From assembly GCA_035315685.1 (NCBI GenBank), contig DATFXR010000661.1, forward strand, positions 1-9,146: 9,146 nt of DNA, given 5' to 3'. Origin of the DNA: QHWK01 sp035315685. GTDB lineage: Bacteria > Acidobacteriota > Vicinamibacteria > Vicinamibacterales > CAVVIG01. The notes under the pieces were generated by a model. That model made no database searches, was not told the origin of the DNA, and was given only the letters and a program-made list of their open reading frames with translations. Made by a program: the position numbers and the translations under genes. This document shows, piece by piece, positions 6,497-9,146 of the stretch; position 1 is the stretch's first letter, and every line of letters starts with the position of its first letter.

Positions 6497-7434
6497 ACGT
6501 GCTGGTGACGGGCGGCACCGGATACCTCGGTTGTGCCGTCGTTCGTGCGCTTGCCGCGCGCGGTCATCAGGTGGTCGTCTTTGCGCGTCGCGCGTCGCGC
6601 AGCGGGCTGCCCGGCAGGCTGGTCGACGGTGACGTCCGCGATCGCGGTGCGCTCGATCGCGCGGCCGCCGGATGCGACGCCCTGTGTCATTCCGCAGCGC
6701 TCGTCAGCATCTGGCGCCGCCGCAGCGCGGACTTCGACGACGTGAACGTCGGCGGGCTGCGAAACGCAATCGCTGTCGTCGCCGACCGCCGGATCCCGCG
6801 ATTCCTGTACACGTCGTCGTTCGTCGCGCTGCCGCCCCGCGACCAGCCGACGCCGATGGCGGCGAACGACTACCAGCGCACGAAGCTCGCTGCCGACCGC
6901 GAGGCCGACGCTGCCGTCGCAGAGGGCGTGCCGCTGACGCGCGTCTATCCCGGCGTGGTCTACGGGCCCGGTTCGTTCACCGAAGGCAATCTCGTGGGGC
7001 GGCTCATCGCCGATCATCTGCGCGGGCGACTGCCGGGATTGATCGGGCCCGAACACCGCTGGTCGTACGCCTACGTGGACGACGTCGCCGCTGGTCACTG
7101 CGCAGCGCTCGAGCGGGGCAGCGCGGGCGGGCGTTACATGCTCGGCGGCGAGAATGCCCCGCAGCGCAGGGTGTTCGAGATCATGCAGCAGCTCACCGGC
7201 CGCAGACCGCCGGCGCGGATCCCGTTTCCGGTCGCGACGGCACTCGGTGCAGCCGAGGAACTGCGCGTGTCGCTGTTCGGCGGAACGCCGCTCGTCACCC
7301 GCGGCGCGGTCGATATCTTCCGTCACGACTGGTCGCTCGACAGCAGCGGCGCGGAGCGCGATCTCGGCTACGCGATCACACCGCTCGAGGACGGCGTGCG
7401 ACGGACGCTGGCTGCGCTCGGTCATGCACTCTGA
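6493..7434 (+). CDS. Extended SDR, dihydroflavonol-reductase / HpnA-like NAD(P)-dependent oxidoreductase
   Basis: A 313-aa Rossmann enzyme begins at ATG 6493, overlapping the previous stop by 4 bp (ATGA), so it is probably translationally coupled. TGGTGYLG (Gly7, Gly10, Gly13) binds the dinucleotide. Ser108/109 in YTSSFVALP and Tyr127-x3-Lys131 (YQRTK) form the SDR active site. RVYPGVVYGPG from residue 150 and WSYAYVDDVAAGH are typical of the dihydroflavonol-4-reductase-like group, which includes the hopanoid-associated HpnA. The substrate cannot be deduced: it could be a sugar nucleotide, a lipid-linked ketone or a prenyl/steroid-like compound. No hopanoid gene (hpnC-H, shc) is present here, so the name hpnA is not applied. 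Its end overlaps the start of the fused kinase by 11 bp, tying it to lipid functions by position only. Confidence 0.82.
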   Translation: MNVLVTGGTGYLGCAVVRALAARGHQVVVFARRASRSGLPGRLVDGDVRDRGALDRAAAGCDALCHSAALVSIWRRRSADFDDVNVGGLRNAIAVVADRRIPRFLYTSSFVALPPRDQPTPMAANDYQRTKLAADREADAAVAEGVPLTRVYPGVVYGPGSFTEGNLVGRLIADHLRGRLPGLIGPEHRWSYAYVDDVAAGHCAALERGSAGGRYMLGGENAPQRRVFEIMQQLTGRRPPARIPFPVATALGAAEELRVSLFGGTPLVTRGAVDIFRHDWSLDSSGAERDLGYAITPLEDGVRRTLAALGHAL

Positions 7435-8770
7435 GTCGGCGCGGCAATGGGTCCACATCGGATCCGGCCTCTTCGCGCTGCTGCTGCGGGTGCTCACGTG
7501 GTGGCAGGCGGCGGCCCTCGCGGCGTTCGCGCTCGCCTTCAACGCGGTCGCGCTGCCACGCCTCGGCGGCCGAAGGCTCTATCGGCCCGTCGACGAAGCG
7601 CGCGGCTTCCCGCTCGGAATCCTGCTCTATCCGCTGTCAGTCCTTCTCCTGATCCTGTTGTTTCCTGCCCGCCTCGACATCGTCGCTGCGGCATGGGCGA
7701 TCCTCGCGCTCGGTGATGGAACCGCGACGCTCGCGGGTCGCGCCGCCGCGTCTGCGCGCTCGCGAACCCTCCGGGGTGCTCTCCGCTGGAATCCCGACAA
7801 GACGATCGCGGGCACCACTGCCTTCATCGTCTGCGGCGCGCTCGGCGGCATCGCGATCGCCTGGTGGGTGCGGGCCGCCGTGATGCCGCTGCCACCGCTG
7901 GCGTTCACGATCGCCGCGCCGCTGGCCGCCGCGGTCGCCGCAGGATTCGTCGAGACGATTCCAGTGCGGCTCGACGACAACGTGTCGGTGCCGGCCACCG
8001 GCGCTGCCGTCCTGTGGCTCGGAAGTCTCATGGACGCCGGCGCATGGAGCGCATCGCGGGGCGCCGTCGTTGCGGCGCTGCCATGGGCGCTCGCAGTCAA
8101 TTTGGTGACGGCGTGGCTCGGCTATCGAGCGAAGACCGTGTCGCGTTCCGGCATGGTCGGCGGATGTGCGATCGGCACGCTGATCTATCTGGGCGGCGGC
8201 GCCGGTGCCTGGCTGCTGTTGTTTGTGACGTTTCTCGCGGCCGCGATGACGACGAGGCTGGGGTTGAAACGCAAGATGGTGCTCGGGATTGCCGAGGAGC
8301 GCGGCGGGCGGCGCGGCGCGGGAAACGCGATCGCCAACTGCGGTGTCGCGACGGCAGCAGCGGTCGCCGCACTCACGACACCGCACACGAGAGCGGCGCT
8401 CGTCGCGCTGGTCGCGTCGCTGGCCGCCGGCGGCAGCGACACGGTCGCGAGCGAGATCGGCAAGGCGTGGGGCCGTTCGACGTTCCTCGTCACGTCGTTC
8501 GGCCGCGTCAAGCCGGGCACACCCGGCGCGATGTCGCTGGAGGGAACCGCCGCCGGTCTGATCTCCGCGTTCGCGCTCGCAGCGGTCGGCGTCGCCGCCG
8601 GACTGATACCCGCATCCGCGATTCCCGCGGTCGTCATCGCCGCAACCGTCGGAGCGCTGGTGGAGAGTGCCCTGGCCGCAACGCTCGAGGGTCCGGGTAT
8701 CCTGAACAATGACATGCTGAACTTCATCAACACGGCTGCCGCCGCAGGGGTGGCCATCTTCGTTGCGTAA
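7424..8770 (+). CDS. Fused phytol/dolichol-kinase-like and DUF92 (VTE6-like) membrane protein
   Basis: This 448-aa polytopic membrane protein joins two lipid-kinase-type domains. The N-terminal half (about 1-200) has R7-x3-H11 (RQWVHIG), GDGTATLAGR at 97-106, WNPDKTIAGT at 122-131 and ETIPVRLDDNVSVP at 177-190. This is the motif series of CTP-dependent phytol/dolichol kinases (VTE5, SEC59). The C-terminal half (about 215-448) has RSGMVGGCAIGTLIYLGGG, GGSDTVASEIG (Asp339, Glu344), VKPGTPGAMSLEGTAAGL and LNNDMLNFIN (from 427). These are hallmarks of DUF92/TMEM19, the family of plant VTE6 phytyl-phosphate kinase. The inference is two successive phosphorylations, prenol to prenyl-phosphate to prenyl-diphosphate, in one chain. 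About a dozen hydrophobic segments are visible. ATG 7424 is chosen because RQWVHIG follows at once; the open frame upstream to 7154 lies inside the SDR gene. Chain length of the substrate is unknown. Confidence 0.87.
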   Translation: MHSESARQWVHIGSGLFALLLRVLTWWQAAALAAFALAFNAVALPRLGGRRLYRPVDEARGFPLGILLYPLSVLLLILLFPARLDIVAAAWAILALGDGTATLAGRAAASARSRTLRGALRWNPDKTIAGTTAFIVCGALGGIAIAWWVRAAVMPLPPLAFTIAAPLAAAVAAGFVETIPVRLDDNVSVPATGAAVLWLGSLMDAGAWSASRGAVVAALPWALAVNLVTAWLGYRAKTVSRSGMVGGCAIGTLIYLGGGAGAWLLLFVTFLAAAMTTRLGLKRKMVLGIAEERGGRRGAGNAIANCGVATAAAVAALTTPHTRAALVALVASLAAGGSDTVASEIGKAWGRSTFLVTSFGRVKPGTPGAMSLEGTAAGLISAFALAAVGVAAGLIPASAIPAVVIAATVGALVESALAATLEGPGILNNDMLNFINTAAAAGVAIFVA

Positions 8771-8772
8771 AC

Positions 8773-8799
8773 CGCAGAGAGCGCAGAGTGCGCGGAGAA
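8773..8799 (+). repeat. Three tandem 9-mers (CGCAGAGAG-type)
   Basis: CGCAGAGAG (8773-8781), CGCAGAGTG (8782-8790) and CGCGGAGAA (8791-8799) stand head to tail directly after the stop codon of the fused kinase gene. The third unit is the most diverged. No gene is seen here. The units look like a small decayed simple-repeat array. Confidence 0.7.
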
Positions 8800-8818
8800 T
8801 CCGCGAACACGGAATGTC

Positions 8819-8914
8819 GAACCAGCACCAAGAGTCAACCAAGAACTTCAAACCTAGAACCTTGTGAACCAGAGATTGTGAACCCCGAACTCCGAACGGC
8901 GAACCCCGAACCCG
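8819..8914 (+). repeat. Degenerate heptamer array, consensus GAACCCC
   Basis: Five contiguous heptamers end the array: GAACCCC (8880), GAACTCC (8887), GAACGGC (8894), GAACCCC (8901) and GAACCCG (8908). Upstream the same register continues in worn form: GAACTTC (8843), AAACCTA (8850), GAACCTT (8857) and, after a 2-bp slip, GAACCAG (8866). An isolated GAACCAG stands at 8819. TTGTGAACC occurs twice, 14 bp (two units) apart, at 8862 and 8876. With the 9-mers this fills the spacer between the fused kinase and UbiA genes; no promoter, terminator or small gene is evident in it. Confidence 0.75.
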
Positions 8915-8919
8915 GCACG

Positions 8920-9146
8920 GTGCGTTCCTACGTCGATCTCGCGCGCCCGTTTACGCTGGTCGCGCCAGCGCTGGGGTTCATGTCCGGCGCGCTGACCGCG
9001 GTCGGCGCCGTGCCGCGCGAACCGTGGTTCGCCGGGCTGCTCGTTCCGTCGCTGCTCGGGTCGGCGATGGCCGCGCTGCTCAACGCCGGCAACAACGCGC
9101 TCAACCAGATTTACGACCTCGAGATCGATCGCGTGAACAAGCCCAC
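8920..9146 (+). CDS. UbiA-family prenyltransferase, N-terminal fragment (runs off right edge)
   Basis: Seventy-five codons are visible from GTG 8920. The peptide begins VRSYVDLARPFTLVAPALGF, the standard first membrane segment of UbiA proteins. After a second hydrophobic stretch comes NAGNNALNQIYDLEIDRVNKP. Its NxxxDxxxDxxN core is the first Asp-rich motif that binds Mg-prenyl-diphosphate. Enzymes of this family attach a prenyl chain to an aromatic or glycerol-phosphate acceptor in the cytoplasmic membrane. The acceptor is not readable from this part; candidates are MenA-like, UbiA-like, chlorophyll-synthase-like or geranylgeranylglyceryl-phosphate synthase-like. GTG 8878 is also in frame but would translate the heptamer array, so 8920 is preferred; no strong Shine-Dalgarno sequence is seen for either. 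The neighbouring kinase fusion could supply its prenyl diphosphate. Confidence 0.86.
   Translation, partial: MRSYVDLARPFTLVAPALGFMSGALTAVGAVPREPWFAGLLVPSLLGSAMAALLNAGNNALNQIYDLEIDRVNKP

Noticed and set aside
7154..7423. Upstream extension of the fused kinase into the SDR gene
   Set aside because: Arg/Ser-rich translation with no membrane character; the kinase motif RQWVHIG begins six residues after ATG 7424.
6217..7542. 441-codon minus-strand open frame opposite the SDR genes
   Set aside because: Low-complexity Arg/Ala/His-rich composition and no domain pattern; both overlapping plus-strand genes have intact active sites.
7637..8851. 404-codon minus-strand open frame opposite the fused kinase gene
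   Set aside because: Arg/Gly/Asp-rich shadow of a membrane-protein gene, without motifs; it would also cross the repeat spacer.
8771..8919. CRISPR array or att site in the repeat spacer
   Set aside because: Units of 7 and 9 bp are contiguous without spacers; there are no cas, integrase or tRNA genes nearby.

Overview
The window is GC-rich chromosomal DNA from a Gram-negative (diderm) bacterium. An LptD-type outer-membrane LPS translocon, a menaquinone gene (menC), degenerate GAACCCC heptamers between genes and many GTG starts fit an environmental Acidobacteriota (Vicinamibacteria-like) genome. That assignment is inference; no marker gene is present to prove it.

Layout. On the minus strand at the left edge lie the first 40 codons of an o-succinylbenzoate synthase (menC), starting at 120 and running out of the window. 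Only a few bases away, a deoxynucleoside kinase starts in the opposite direction (127 or 145 to 786). Bases 787-919 contain no gene; they hold a ~107 bp nested imperfect palindrome with a very regular G-quadruplex motif on the minus strand. Next comes a tightly packed plus-strand series: accD (acetyl-CoA carboxyltransferase beta subunit), folC (folylpolyglutamate/dihydrofolate synthase), lptD (LPS assembly outer-membrane protein), an RMD-type GDP-6-deoxy-4-keto-mannose reductase, a second extended SDR of the dihydroflavonol-reductase/HpnA type, and a two-domain membrane protein joining a phytol/dolichol-kinase-like domain to a DUF92 (VTE6-like) domain. Gaps shrink along the series (54, 31 and 17 bp, then overlaps of 4 and 11 bp), so co-transcription and translational coupling are likely. 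A 149 bp spacer made of short tandem motifs follows, then the start of a UbiA-family prenyltransferase cut off by the right edge.

Function. The first part is housekeeping: dNTP salvage, malonyl-CoA and folate. From lptD onward the theme is envelope and lipids: LPS export, a deoxysugar nucleotide reductase, an unassigned SDR, a predicted prenol-to-prenyl-diphosphate kinase fusion and a prenyltransferase that would use such a diphosphate. The most interesting proposal is that the fused kinase and the UbiA enzyme form an isoprenoid-alcohol salvage and transfer module, possibly feeding quinone or lipid synthesis. This rests on domain recognition and gene order, not on demonstrated activity.
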